Part shown: piece by piece, positions 11,308-22,273 of the stretch
How positions within the stretch are numbered: the first letter of the stretch is position 1
Layout of the letters: each line of letters opens with the position of its first letter
Source of the DNA: Exophiala sp. HKRS030
Lineage: Eukaryota; Ascomycota; Eurotiomycetes; Chaetothyriales; Herpotrichiellaceae
Reading direction: 5' to 3'
DNA: 64,000 nucleotides
Assembly (NCBI GenBank): GCA_023897205.1
Contig: JAHWDD010000005.1
Coordinates: forward strand, 2,604,001-2,668,000
Translations under genes and position numbers: made by a program
Notes under the pieces: generated by a model
Told to the model about the DNA's origin: nothing
Database searches by the model: none
Seen by the model: only the letters and a program-made list of their open reading frames with translations

Positions 11308-13331
11308 GGTGACGTTTGTTGTTTACCGGAATGTATAGATCGAGCTTGGTTCGTAGAGGATGAAGTGATCGTGTGACAAGGAGATAGATAGGGTCACTGT
11401 CTGAAGATACTTGATCTGGTAGAATTCCAATACCGTCCTCTGAAGGTGATTGTTGATAATGAGGATACTTCAAAGGGGAAAACAGATATAGAAATGTTGC
11501 ACGAAAACAAAAAATCTTAGATCTCGAATCTCGCAGGACGTCAGAGTTCCCGCATCGTATTCGTGAGATGCCATTTCGACACGCATCGCGGACTCCCAGA
11601 AAAGAAATATTGGGGTAAGTCCGAGGGAGCGAATTGCCGGAGACTTGGAGAAAATGAGGCTGACCACACGAGTGATATTTTACATAGATAGACAGGCAGG
11701 TACATGGGAAGTTTCGATCTTTTGTAGGTCTACCAATTGATCGTGCTGAACTTGTCAATGGCCCAGATGAGATAGTGCCCCTGAGATCGAATAATTCACG
11801 AGTTTGTTGAACGAGACTGGTATTGTTCTTATCGTGGCTACGAGTACGAGTACGAATGCGAATACGGATAAAGTCCCGATATGCTCTGCCATAAAAACTG
11901 AGGTCACGTGACGGGGAGCTGACTGCCACAACAGGATAAGGCTCGTTTTGCTGGCTAATGACACCTTCGAGGAAGCTGAGGCGACGTTCAAGCAGAAACC
12001 ATTTACCTCAGCTTTCTTACTGTAATGGTGGTAAGATGATTGCCCTTAGATCTCGGCGACGCCAGCCACAACATCGTGTCAGTAAGATACCACCCAGCCC
12101 ACAGTTGATCTGTCATCATCATACCTTACGATGGAGTCCTCCTATTGTGACTACAAACAAAAGGTCGATCATTTCGATTCCTGATACAGCGGATTGAACC
12201 GAGATGGCACATATTGAACCGAGACTGTTCCATCAGCACTGGTCCAGGACTATCGAAGATCGTTAATGGAGTACGCAAGGTACTTAGGTTCATCAATTTG
12301 ATGATGGCCTACGGAGCACTGGTTTTGAAATTACACTGATGATGATACCTTGTCGCTATCTACTGATAGGAGCCACAGCGTGTACTACGCAGCAGAGCAT
12401 CGATTCTTCCGATCGAATATGTAACGCGTACTCCGTAGGATGCGAGGTTCACATGTCGTCGGAACTGGTTTGTGTGCCTCTTTGGTGCAGCCAACAGGGT
12501 CTGGCTTAGGTCAGACGAACTCGTATCGGCTGAGTTCAGACTGACTACATTCAACAGTCCTTTCGTCCAACTCCGTATTGATAGTGGTACATTGCCACGC
12601 TTCAGCGTCCACACACACAAATGCCTGGCTGTCAGCGGTGACAACCTATTCATTGACCCATTACTCTGTACAAGCCATGTAGCAACACACCAATGAGAGT
12701 ATGACAAAGTATTGCCTTTACCAGGAGATCATGTCCATTCTCGGTGGAGCCGCCCAAACCTCAGTCCTAAATCATCCAGCAGCTCCAGTTGCTGACCTCC
12801 CGGGCAATGCAAATGCCACCTCGAGGGTGTCGTCGTCCGTCCTTGTGACATTGACTGCTTCAGTCGCTTTTGACCTGAGTGCAAAAACCACTGCTTTGTT
12901 ACTCAGCACAATCAGACTCCTCCTCTTATCGTTCTGGACATGGCGACAATTTGCGCAATATCGAACTTCTAATCCGAACTTACATAGGTAGGGATGGGTT
13001 TTCGCACCGAGCTAGCCTTCGAGGAGTTGAGAAGATACGCCCTACAAGTAAGGACACTACTTTAGTTACTCTGGATCACGATGGACCTGATGTGTATTCA
13101 CTTCTGGGCACTGTTCAGTGGATACAGGATGACATGAATGGTACTGGGCAGCTACTCTTCTACCGAGATCGCCTTTCGGCACCTGCGTTGGATACCATTG
13201 TCTCAACCGTAAGCACATATGCGGCTGGAAGAGGTGGCTTTTCGATGGTAGTGTACTATAAAAGCTACGTTGGTCCCTTCGAACCCGCCAAACCTTTCTC
13301 TGGCTCGATACGCGTTCATATCCTTGCGATT
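11308..13331. other. intergenic 2.0 kb between divergent dehydrogenase and P450
   Basis: No supportable gene; several mid-length open frames lack family signatures. A palindromic E-box TCACGTGA lies at 11904-11911. A (TACGAG)-like short repeat sits at about 11840-11865. An exact TACTCCGTA is at 12429-12437, with a one-mismatch copy at 12569-12577. Confidence 0.55.
11904..11911. promoter_or_regulatory. palindromic E-box TCACGTGA
   Basis: A perfect 8-bp palindrome with a CACGTG core, about 600 bp upstream of the dehydrogenase ATG. bHLH factors of the Cbf1/Pho4 type bind such cores in fungi; use here is inference. Confidence 0.35.
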
Positions 13332-15120
13332 ATGGCTGTGCCTTCACTTCTCACGTCGGCCTCCGCAGTTGCTGCGGCGGCTGTTCTATATGTCAGTGCC
13401 GACGCCATGGTCAGTATGCTACCTACTCTGACGAGTCAATAGTTCACTGTCATTGCTGTTTACCGAATTTGCTTTCATCCACTAGCAAAGTACCCAGGGC
13501 CTTTGTTGTCGAAAATGACCCAATGGCCGGAAGCAAGATCCGCATCTCGAGGGCGACGATTTCTCGATTTGCACATTTTGCATGAAAAATATGGTATGCG
13601 AACACTGTTGACCTAACAACAGAAGATCCATCAAGCTAAGGAGTTTGTAAGGCGATGTTGTCCGCTATGCACCTAATAGTCTCTCTTTTCGGACCGTTGG
13701 CGCCCTGCATGATATATACACAGACCGACGAGCAAATGTGATCAAAACAGGCTGGACCGACGCCTCAATGCGAGTCAATGTCGGCGTCACAACTCACGTT
13801 GTTGCCGACAGACAACTTCACGCTGCTCGAAGAAAGTTGTTGAACCATGCATTTTCAGAGGGTGCCCTGAAAAATCTGGAGAAATTCGTCCTTGCCAACA
13901 TTCGTGAATGGTGTGGCTACATGGCTGAACCTAAGGAGAATGGCGAGAAGGACTTACAATGGGGAAAGGAGCGTGATATGGCCCAGTGGTCAACGAACCT
14001 GGCCTTTGATGTCCTTGGAGATCTCTGTTTCGGCAAAAGCTTCAACGCCATGAAACAAGGCTCCAGCTATATACAGAAACTCATCATGTCCAGTTCCGTA
14101 TTCCAAATGACGGTAAGTACTCCATGTCTCGCATGTCAGCCTCAATGTTTTGACAAGAAGCTTCAGATCGCGTATCTACCCATTCGGGAATTCATTTTCC
14201 CCTTGACCAAGCCAAGCATACTGTCCGTGCTTGGTAACGAGACCATCAAACAGAAAGTTAAATATCGACAAGATATAGGAGCGATGGTACAAGATCGATT
14301 TGCCGTGGAGAACTCGAATAGTGGAAAGTCTGATCACGACCAACGCAAGGACTTCTTTCACTATTTGTTGCACGCAAAGAACCCAGAGACTGGAGAGACT
14401 TTCAAGCCGATCGACCTGGTTGGAGAAGCAGCACTTCTGGTTGCCGCAGGCGCCGATACTTCCTCGACTGCTATGTCAGCGTGCTTCTTCTACCTTGTTC
14501 GCAATCCAAGAGTCCTGAGCAAGCTGCAAGGAGAAGTCCGCGCCACGTTCGATGACGTTGAGGAAATCAAATGGGGCGCGAAATTGACTGGTCTGCCATA
14601 TCTGCGAGGATGTATTGACGAGGCCTTACGAATGTCGCCACCTGTACCGGGTCTTCTGGATCGTCGAGTCCTCCCCGGTGGGATGCTTATCGACGGGCAC
14701 AATATTCCGGCAGGAACGGTGGTTGGAGCGCCTACTTACACCGTGCAGCATAATGAGCAATATTATCCGCGGCCCTTCGAGTTTCTTCCAGAGCGATGGG
14801 TCGAAGGGTCAGAGCCTTCTGTCACTGGCTTCGAAGTAACGCCAGAGAGGGTGAGCATGGCCAAGTCTGCGTTTCATGCCTTCAGCTCTGGCCCACGGAA
14901 CTGCGTGGGCAAGAACATGGCCTACATGGAAATGCTGATCACCATGGCACGGACAATGTGGTTGTTCGACATCAGACTCAAGGAGGGTGATCGTTCGGGG
15001 GAGGGAGGCCCCGAGCTAGGTCCAGGACGTGAACGTGCTGGAGAGTATCAACTGACGGATTGGTTCATTTCTGAACGCCACGGACCTGTTTTGGAATTCA
15101 AGAAACGAGAGGTATTTTGA
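13332..15120 (+). CDS. cytochrome P450 monooxygenase (microsomal, fungal)
   Basis: Four exons, 13332-13391, 13443-13593, 13652-14112 and 14167-15120, give 541 aa. The first exon plus the start of the second form a membrane anchor, followed by the HPLAKYPGP hinge. GDVVRYAPN and DRQLHAARRKLLNHAFS are the usual N-terminal P450 blocks. The I-helix is AAGADTSST, the K-helix motif is EALR, and the heme loop FSSGPRNCVGK has Cys470 as iron ligand. The third intron (54 bp, GTAAGT...CAG) is in frame and stop-free, so a naive reading retains it. Removing it restores the expected join before YLPIREF. Resembles isotrichodermin C-15 hydroxylase-like P450s; substrate unknown. No biosynthetic neighbours suggest a cluster. 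Confidence 0.88.
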
Positions 15121-15594
15121 CGAGAATCATCTAGGTATCTGAGTCAGCATAGGACATTTGCACATATTCATTTGATGGGATTATCTAGATAGTCAAGATT
15201 AATCAAGTGATTGTACTGGGAATAAATATCAGTATTTATCTCGAGTATTGGTTGTCTCCCCAAGCAAGTGAATTATCTGAAAAAGAGGGGAAATATTCTT
15301 ATCGATCCCACCACCAAAAATCAAACAGCCACTTGTAACGTTGAGAATTCCATCAATTTCCGTCTGTGCCTAGATACATCTTCATCCCCAAACAAGACCT
15401 CCCCAGACGTTCAGGACTACGAAGTCCGAACACCCATTTCACCCGTACTGCAGTCTTTGCGGAAATTGCAACAAGACCTACAGATCAACAACTGTTGCCC
15501 TTGCCACGATGTTGGTGATTCGATCACTTCAATCTGGCTGACCGACCACTACGAAATTTTCCACCTGCATCACTCATCTTATTTGTTGGATAGA
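15121..15594. other. short intergenic between P450 and Rrn10-like gene
   Basis: P450 3' flank and the 5' leader of the next gene. The leader is open in frame with the downstream gene from 15268 but contains no ATG before 15595, so it is treated as untranslated. Confidence 0.6.
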
Positions 15595-16209
15595 ATGGCC
15601 GATGACAGCGAATATACTGAATCTGAAGCGCCAGTTGTGCCCGATGCTTCTGATAATGAAGCGGTGCCGACGGTCAACCGACGACGAGCATCTCTATACG
15701 ACGTAGTGGCTGGTCGTGTGGGTCGTAATGGCTTTTTCACCCAGGAAGAGCAACAGCTCTCCAACATGGCCCCCATTGGGCCGGAGGAACATCTACTACG
15801 CCACGGCAGAGTTTCAGTGAAGACGCTTCTGACCGTTCGCGACCCAGGGGGAGAGCTCGCAGCAGCCCGCCGACTGCCCGACTCGGACATGCTCAAAGCC
15901 ATTCACAGCTACGCCTCGGACTTTTACAACGCAGCTACATCGAACAAGGGCGCGTACGACTTTCGATCCTTGGACGAGACTGCACTCCTTGCAACTGCCA
16001 TACTACTGGAGGAAGCCGTCAAGGAAGCGCTGGGTGAAAATGGAGACATGGTGTTTGTGGAACCACAGGGCCTGGAGGAGGGATTGGAAGAGACCAAGAT
16101 GACTCGACACCAGATCAAGGGGAGAGTGAAGCCACGGACGAAGACTGACGAGTCGTCAGATGACGGAGATGGGGACCAAGAGTCACGGGCAAAGCGACCA
16201 AGACGTTGA
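15595..16209 (+). CDS. RNA polymerase I upstream activation factor subunit Rrn10-like
   Basis: Intronless, 204 aa from the first ATG. The centre matches the layout of yeast Rrn10: LPDSDMLKAIHSYASDFY, a variable loop, then SLDETALLATAILLEEAVKEAL. The conserved P-D-x-D, H-x-Y-A and S/F-D-E-T-x-L positions are all present with the same spacing, judged from memory of the yeast protein. Rrn10 is part of the UAF complex that binds the rDNA promoter and stabilises Pol I initiation. The N-terminus is acidic. The C-terminal ~45 residues are charged and end in a basic KRPRR stretch that could act as a nuclear signal. The protein is longer than the ~145 aa of yeast because of these tails. Confidence 0.7.
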   Translation: MADDSEYTESEAPVVPDASDNEAVPTVNRRRASLYDVVAGRVGRNGFFTQEEQQLSNMAPIGPEEHLLRHGRVSVKTLLTVRDPGGELAAARRLPDSDMLKAIHSYASDFYNAATSNKGAYDFRSLDETALLATAILLEEAVKEALGENGDMVFVEPQGLEEGLEETKMTRHQIKGRVKPRTKTDESSDDGDGDQESRAKRPRR

Positions 16210-17889
16210 TAGCTACGAGCAGTAATACTTGTTCGAAGGATCTGCGCCAACCCACCCTGTTGCAAGCACTGTACAAAATCTTTCTGCGGTAGGGAGTACG
16301 GATATGCCGATTATCACTAGTCCGAGTCGTGTGCCCTTTGCGGCCATCAGTTTTTCCTCCCTGGCTGGTCTAGGGCGATGGAGTGGGCGTCTGTCTGTCC
16401 ATCCTTGGGTCCATGCATGCACACATTCCATCACTTTTTACTGTAGCACTCGGGACCGGTCGGATCCTCTTCCTTGTACGCTGGAGAAAGCTTGATGAGA
16501 TGAAGCTTTGCGATGTCGTGCTTGTCACACGTGTAGGGCATCCGGAAGTCTGGCGAAGTCTGCCAATAATTGTGCTACCTTTGAAAAGAGACACCAGAAA
16601 GGTTGATCCCGAACTCTTTGCACCTTGGGGTTCTCTGTGTAACGTAAATGGCGTTATGCGACGAGTCAGACTGGTCGACTGTCGAAGGATCAATGTGGCT
16701 TGGGGAGCGAACCACTCTTTTTGCTTTTTGTTCTGTGCGGAGGAAAAGAAAACAGGACAGAAGCAAGGAGTCGATTGGCCCTTGTAAGTACAGGTACTCT
16801 GTACTCTCGGTTGATCACAGACGGACAAAAAGCTGAGCGTGACAGGTGACAACAGCCTGCAGGCAATAGTGTGGATTGATGCATGCAAGACGCAAAATGT
16901 GTGGCCACTGATATTGGGAGGGCTACTGTAAGGGTATGAGTTTTGGTGCTTGCAGCATCCGTGTTTGCTGTACGGTACATACAATAGGCCTGCGGAGGCG
17001 CCTTGGGGCGCCTAGGATTTATCACTGCAGTATCTGTATCCGTATGGAGTCCTAGGTGCTACTGTAAAAGCAACTGCCACCCGGAGCTTTTACACCCTTG
17101 GCCCCTCGCCTACGGTAGCGGGGACGCCCGTGGTTCGCCCAATCCTCGCCTGGATCACACCAACTGACACAGGCTCATGGGCCCATTTCGACCACCCAAA
17201 ACTTCGGATGGAGGAGTCTTCCCTGTCTCACCTGCCCTTCTCTGCGGGAACTGTACAAGTCCAGGCTGGTTCTCGACCTGCCAAGCTCCCCAAAGGCTTG
17301 AACACCATCGACAAGCCTTCGTCCACCCAACTTCTCCGTTCTCCAGTGTCGTGGTTCATCATCACTTGAACCAAAGCTTGGCCTCTTACGTTGCTTGTCA
17401 ATGCAGGTATCCGATATCATTGTCGCCGAGTGCTGTATGTGAGCCCGACCATCTGTTGGAACACCTTTGTCGACCATTATCTGTCGCCAACCTCGCCCTA
17501 GAGCTTCGATAGCCCTCCCTCCCCTCCGAACCACGCCGACACCTGTCGACTCAGGCCACCACCCGCGCCTGCGCCCTGGCTTAAGCATCGCGCTCCTGCG
17601 CTGCCAGGACGGCGACACTGACAATTACAGGTATGGTTTTAGCCTGATATAATCCTTCTTGAGGCCGCACCGAGTCGACTGTCGGTCTGGCCTTGAGGTT
17701 CGCGCTGGTAGCATCGTCGTGGCGGCTGACCAAGCTGACACTTTTGTTCCCTCAGCCCTGCAGACTCCAAGCCACACCACCATCGCAACGCTGCTCTCGA
17801 ACATTTTTGACCTCGAACCCCACCGTACATCTGCCTGCTCGAGCCAGGGATCAACAATGCTGTCGTTGAGAAGGCCTCGGTAGCATTGA
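16210..17889. other. intergenic 1.7 kb: arrestin-gene promoter and leader
   Basis: No supportable gene. The 3' half is pyrimidine-rich and may hold a 5'-UTR intron (possible GTATGG donor at 17631 and CAG acceptor ending 17755), but this is weak. Confidence 0.5.
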
Positions 17890-20244
17890 ATGGCTCAAGT
17901 TATGATGGCGATGCCTCTCGAGTCGCTGCTCACAAACCCCAATCCTGCAGTGCCTCGGTCACGCTCGATCCTCTCCTACTTCTCCAGTTCAATCGGTAAA
18001 CATGCTCGAAACATGTTCGACCTCACCATTGAACCAGAAGACCCTTTTCGAGTTTACTCTCCCGGTCAAACCGTCAAAGGGCATGTTCTCTTGACGGTCA
18101 CAAAGGGCTTCGACATCACTCACCTGGTGGTCGCACTGCATGGCTATGCAAAGGTTTATAAACACCAAGTCCCGCCAGGGGAACGGCTTCCTGCTCCTGA
18201 AGGGCTGGCAATAGGTAAAGGAACAAGAGGCTTTCAGTACCATGGCAATGGGCTGGCGACGCTTTTTCAGAACGAGCAGATTCTGTGCGGGAGTGGCTTT
18301 CTCAAGAAGCATGTCTATAAGTTTGCGTTTGAGGTGCCGTTTCCGGAAAAGAGTCTGCCCAGCACGATAGATGTAGGTCTTGCTTTCTGCCATTGTCCTC
18401 TGAAGGTTACTGACACTGTGCAGTTTGAGCGAGGAACGATATCCTACAGGCTGACCGCTACAGTCACTCGACCGGTGACAATCAGCCCAACAGTCAGTCG
18501 CAGTACGAGAGTCAAGTTCCGCGATCAGATTGATATTGAGCCCATGTTCAACCCGAAGTCTAGGGTCATAACACTCGAGCCCATTTCGAAACGAGGCAAA
18601 GTTAAGGTCGTCAAGCCTCCTTCCTCGACCTCTGCCCAGAACATTTCCCCCGCCAGCCACCTGACGCGAAACAATACGCAAAATAGCAACGCCAGTCGAA
18701 GTACTAATTCTGTTGGCAATCCACCTTTAAGTCCTGCGCCGAGTGAGGACACTGTGCAAACAAACGCCACCAGTACGAGTGCACAGAGCTTCCAAGTGAC
18801 CGACGCCGAGCTGCCCTTCCGGAAACATAGTCCCCAAACCAGTGATGCACGGAGCAACGCAACCTCTTCGTCTTCTCAAACCATTACGGCCACGACGGAG
18901 CTTCCACGGCACGGTGCTCTACCCGGGGAGACGATACCGATTCGTGTCTCAGTCAATCATTCGCGTAATGTGCGAGGAATGGTCATCGCAACCTTGTACC
19001 GTCAAGCGCGGGTGGATATGCATCCACCGATTCCACTGGGAAACAACGATGGCAAAACGAAATCCGAGTATGAAGACGTGTATCCGAAATCGCGCACGGG
19101 ACTAGGTGGCTTATACTTTGCCAACGCCTCACCCAACAGTGCTTTCCGAAAAGACCTGTCTCAGGCCTCGACCGTGATGGTTGTAAATCCAGCCACCATG
19201 ACCGCAGATCTGTCCATGTCTTTGAAAATTCCCGATTCTGCCTTTCCGACCATTGCCAATGTCCCAGGAAGCATGATCTCATTCACATATCATATCGAAG
19301 TGGTGATCGATTTGTTCGGCAAGCTTGGCGAGACTCGGCTTTGGCCACGTCTCACTACCAGTGATCCAGTCTTCTCCCAGGCTGGCGAAGTTGGTGACCA
19401 CTCAACGTCTAATTGGTCGCATGGCATTCTCGATACGACACCCTTGCGTCGAACCAAGGGGGTCATCACATTTGAGATGTCGCTCGTCCTCGGGACGCAT
19501 GACAGCGGCAGAAAGAGAAGACAAAACAAAGGGGCTGAAGTTGAGATTCCAGAAGAAATGTCACAATGGTACGACCAGGGCGACCATGACGCGTACTACA
19601 ACGGTGACTATGACGGGCAATATTACGATGAAAACGGCCAGCCATACTACGACGAACATGGCTATGACCTCAGTTATGAACAACAGTATTTCCCCGAGTA
19701 TGCCACAGCAGCTCCAGAAATGATGCCTCCACCTCCACTACATGATGACATGGACGAAAAGTCACGCCTTCGAAGGCAAGAGCAATTACTGATGCCGAGC
19801 GAGCCGCCGCCCAGTGGGGAGGCCTCAACTACTGCAGAAGCATATGCTCCGACGGCGCCTGTGATCTTGCCAGATCAGCTCCCTGGGACCAGCAACTCAA
19901 GACAGGATGGGAATTCCACTCCTTCGACCTTCAACACGGCAGAGTCGGTCACATCAGCGAGATCCGGGGAAACGATACGACCGGGATCGGCGTCGCCGCC
20001 GCCGGCGCCACCTCCGCTGGGCACCGTCGAAGCCACCGATGACAAGCATGAACTGGAGCGAAGACGGTTACTTGCCCAGGCAAGCGCGCCGCCAGCGGAG
20101 GACGGGGGAGATGCCCCCAGCAGTTCTGTTGCGCCACCTCCCCTGGGCCCGAGCGCGCCTACAATTGACGAACAAGACGAATATAATGTACAAACACTGA
20201 ATCATGATCATTCAGGGCCGGAGCTACCGCAGTATGAGCGCTGA
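17890..20244 (+). CDS. arrestin-related trafficking adaptor (ART family)
   Basis: Two coding exons, 17890-18372 and 18424-20244, give 767 aa. The 51-bp intron between them (GTAGGT...CAG) is in frame and free of stops, so a simple reading would retain 17 false residues. The arrestin N fold begins at residue ~40, with FDLTIEPEDPFRVYSPG and ITHLVVALHGYAKVYK. The arrestin C-like region spans roughly residues 310-520. The tail is long, disordered and Pro/Ser/Asp/Tyr-rich. It ends in LPQYER, an LPxY ligand for HECT E3 WW domains (Rsp5/HulA type). Such adaptors recruit the E3 to plasma-membrane transporters for endocytosis. The target is unknown; PalF/Rim8 is a related alternative. Confidence 0.85.
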   Translation: MAQVMMAMPLESLLTNPNPAVPRSRSILSYFSSSIGKHARNMFDLTIEPEDPFRVYSPGQTVKGHVLLTVTKGFDITHLVVALHGYAKVYKHQVPPGERLPAPEGLAIGKGTRGFQYHGNGLATLFQNEQILCGSGFLKKHVYKFAFEVPFPEKSLPSTIDVGLAFCHCPLKVTDTVQFERGTISYRLTATVTRPVTISPTVSRSTRVKFRDQIDIEPMFNPKSRVITLEPISKRGKVKVVKPPSSTSAQNISPASHLTRNNTQNSNASRSTNSVGNPPLSPAPSEDTVQTNATSTSAQSFQVTDAELPFRKHSPQTSDARSNATSSSSQTITATTELPRHGALPGETIPIRVSVNHSRNVRGMVIATLYRQARVDMHPPIPLGNNDGKTKSEYEDVYPKSRTGLGGLYFANASPNSAFRKDLSQASTVMVVNPATMTADLSMSLKIPDSAFPTIANVPGSMISFTYHIEVVIDLFGKLGETRLWPRLTTSDPVFSQAGEVGDHSTSNWSHGILDTTPLRRTKGVITFEMSLVLGTHDSGRKRRQNKGAEVEIPEEMSQWYDQGDHDAYYNGDYDGQYYDENGQPYYDEHGYDLSYEQQYFPEYATAAPEMMPPPPLHDDMDEKSRLRRQEQLLMPSEPPPSGEASTTAEAYAPTAPVILPDQLPGTSNSRQDGNSTPSTFNTAESVTSARSGETIRPGSASPPPAPPPLGTVEATDDKHELERRRLLAQASAPPAEDGGDAPSSSVAPPPLGPSAPTIDEQDEYNVQTLNHDHSGPELPQYER

Positions 20245-22273
20245 AGGAAAGGGAATGTTTGCTTTTCTTTTTGGAATTTTTGTCATTTGCTATTCCATCA
20301 CAGCGATGGCGCTGGGGGGAAAATTTTGAATGTTGTCGTGTTAAATCTCGAAAGAGGTGGATGTGGACATGGAATGATATATCACGAAGCTGCTGTGCAA
20401 GCCTTGTTTGGTCTCTCGAGTAGGTACTTCACTTCAGTCCCCCTGGGTAAGGGAGGTGTACGAAAGAATAATGTACCGAGTATGTGGGAACGCATTTTGA
20501 GACCAGCCAAATTTTTGGAAGTTTTGAAAAAATCAAGAAAAGTGGCCAGCTGGGCCTGACACGTCAGTATCAGTACGAATGAAAACATAGCTATGTTGTC
20601 CAACAAAAGGACCGAGTGACTTTCGAACGGCACGCGTGATACAGTCAATAGCTGGTCCGATGGTGAATGCCTCCCATCACCGCTGGGCTACTTGATGTCG
20701 TTGTCGATAGCAAAGGGAACACTCATATCAAGGTGAAGTCAAATCCCCGGGACGAAGATCTCACTCGCGCCGGTCTCATCAATGATCTGGATAACTCACT
20801 TGAACCCCAGCCAAGTACTCGGACCAATGAATTCAAAAAAAAAGGGCATCGGACATGGCGTGTGGTTGATGATTCTCGATCGTCGTTCGTCGTGTCGTCG
20901 TCCTCGGGAGTCTTGATCAGAGAAAAAGCTCGCTTACCGTTACCAAAACCCATGCACAGTATTAATACTCCGTCCGTACCGTCTCTCGATCGGCCCCATC
21001 TATCCCCCCCTGCGTGCAGGATAAGAGCTTGGCGTTCATGGCCTACGAGTAACCGAAACAAAATCGCCCTTATCAATGTCGGTGCGAGTACTCGTATCTA
21101 TCCCTCCTCTGCCGTACTTTGAATCGTGTGAGACGAGCTGAAAAAAAAAGAGAGACAGGGAGGGGTGCGACGCTGCAATTGGGTTCCACTCTTTGTTCAT
21201 TCATCCTCTCGGGCCCCAACCCAGACTTGCAACTCGTTCACTCGCTGACCTGTCGATCTCTAGTCATCTCGTTCAGGTAACTGTACATGTGAGATCGGAT
21301 TCCAGCGCCGAGGACGGCTATTTCTTGCGACTGCTCGGGGACGGAGACGGCTACACTCCGTATACACGAGGTTGTCTTTGTCAAGTCGGGCCCAAGAAAC
21401 GGCCCTTACGTTCGTTGCCCGGTGTCGTCCAGCCACGTCGATTCAACGAAGACCATTGTTTGAATCGTCATCGTCTCTTCACATAGCCACGTCGAGATTC
21501 CACGCGCCACTCCCTCGACAAGACCTTGCTTGCAATTGAACCCTAGAAGTGTCGGCGAGGTAGACCCTCCAATCCCGTATTCAGGTTTCATGTGCTGCCC
21601 GTCCTCCCCGTAACAAATTCTCCCTCAAAATGGCACACGGAACCGAGGGTAACGATTCCCATTGCAACCCTGGCGCAGCAACTTCATCGTCTGGCTGCAT
21701 TCGACGTGGTGTGTCACTGGATGGTCGGCCTCTGCTAGTTGTCGCCAGTCCTTAAAAGTAGCCGAAGATCAAGTTATTCGAGAGCCCCTGATTGGCTCAG
21801 TCGACGACAAAGGGAGTCTCTTATCTTCACCCCCCTAAACACCTCAGCTGTGCGATAGGCGAGATCCCACAACTCTCCTTGGGTTGTGTCTGTGTTATCG
21901 TGTCGAAACGGTGCAAGCTTGGTGGTTGGAACTTCCAAAGAAAGCTTTTGCTTGGTGAGTCTACTTCATTCAATTCCACGCCGTCACATCCATTGGCGAG
22001 CTTGGCTCCCTTAGCCACCGCCTGTCGGCAACATACCCTCCAAGGTGGTCTGCATGGCGAGTCAAGGCAAATCGAGCTATGATGAGAAGCATGCGTTGCA
22101 TTGCGATAAGCAAAGACGGCCGCGAGGGCTTGGTGCAGCTTATCGTTCTTGAGCGGACCTTGGCTGTCCGTCTTGTGCCATTTATACCTCTGAAGAGGAC
22201 GCTTTCTTCTCTGGCCTCTTCCTCTTGTAAGTTCCTCTTGTAAGCCACTCTTGAGAATTTGTTTCGCTTCGAG
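20245..22273. other. intergenic 2.0 kb: amino-acid permease promoter
   Basis: No gene supported. Five GATAAG/CTTATC sites lie at 21020-21025, 21069-21074, 21820-21825, 22105-22110 and 22139-22144. One-mismatch TACTCCGTA copies lie at 20966-20974 and 21354-21362. Confidence 0.55.
22105..22144. promoter_or_regulatory. paired GATA-factor sites upstream of permease
   Basis: GATAAG at 22105-22110 and CTTATC at 22139-22144 lie 130-170 bp upstream of the permease ATG. Nitrogen-regulatory GATA factors (AreA/NIT2) bind such pairs at amino-acid transporter promoters. Use here is inferred from site and context only. Confidence 0.45.

Noticed and set aside
11024..11929. 301-codon frame on the minus strand
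   Set aside because: It overlaps exon 1 of the dehydrogenase in another frame and has the low complexity of non-coding sequence.
13332..16209. Secondary-metabolite cluster around the P450
   Set aside because: Only one P450; no synthase, terpene cyclase or cluster regulator. The neighbours are an Rrn10-like factor and a dehydrogenase.
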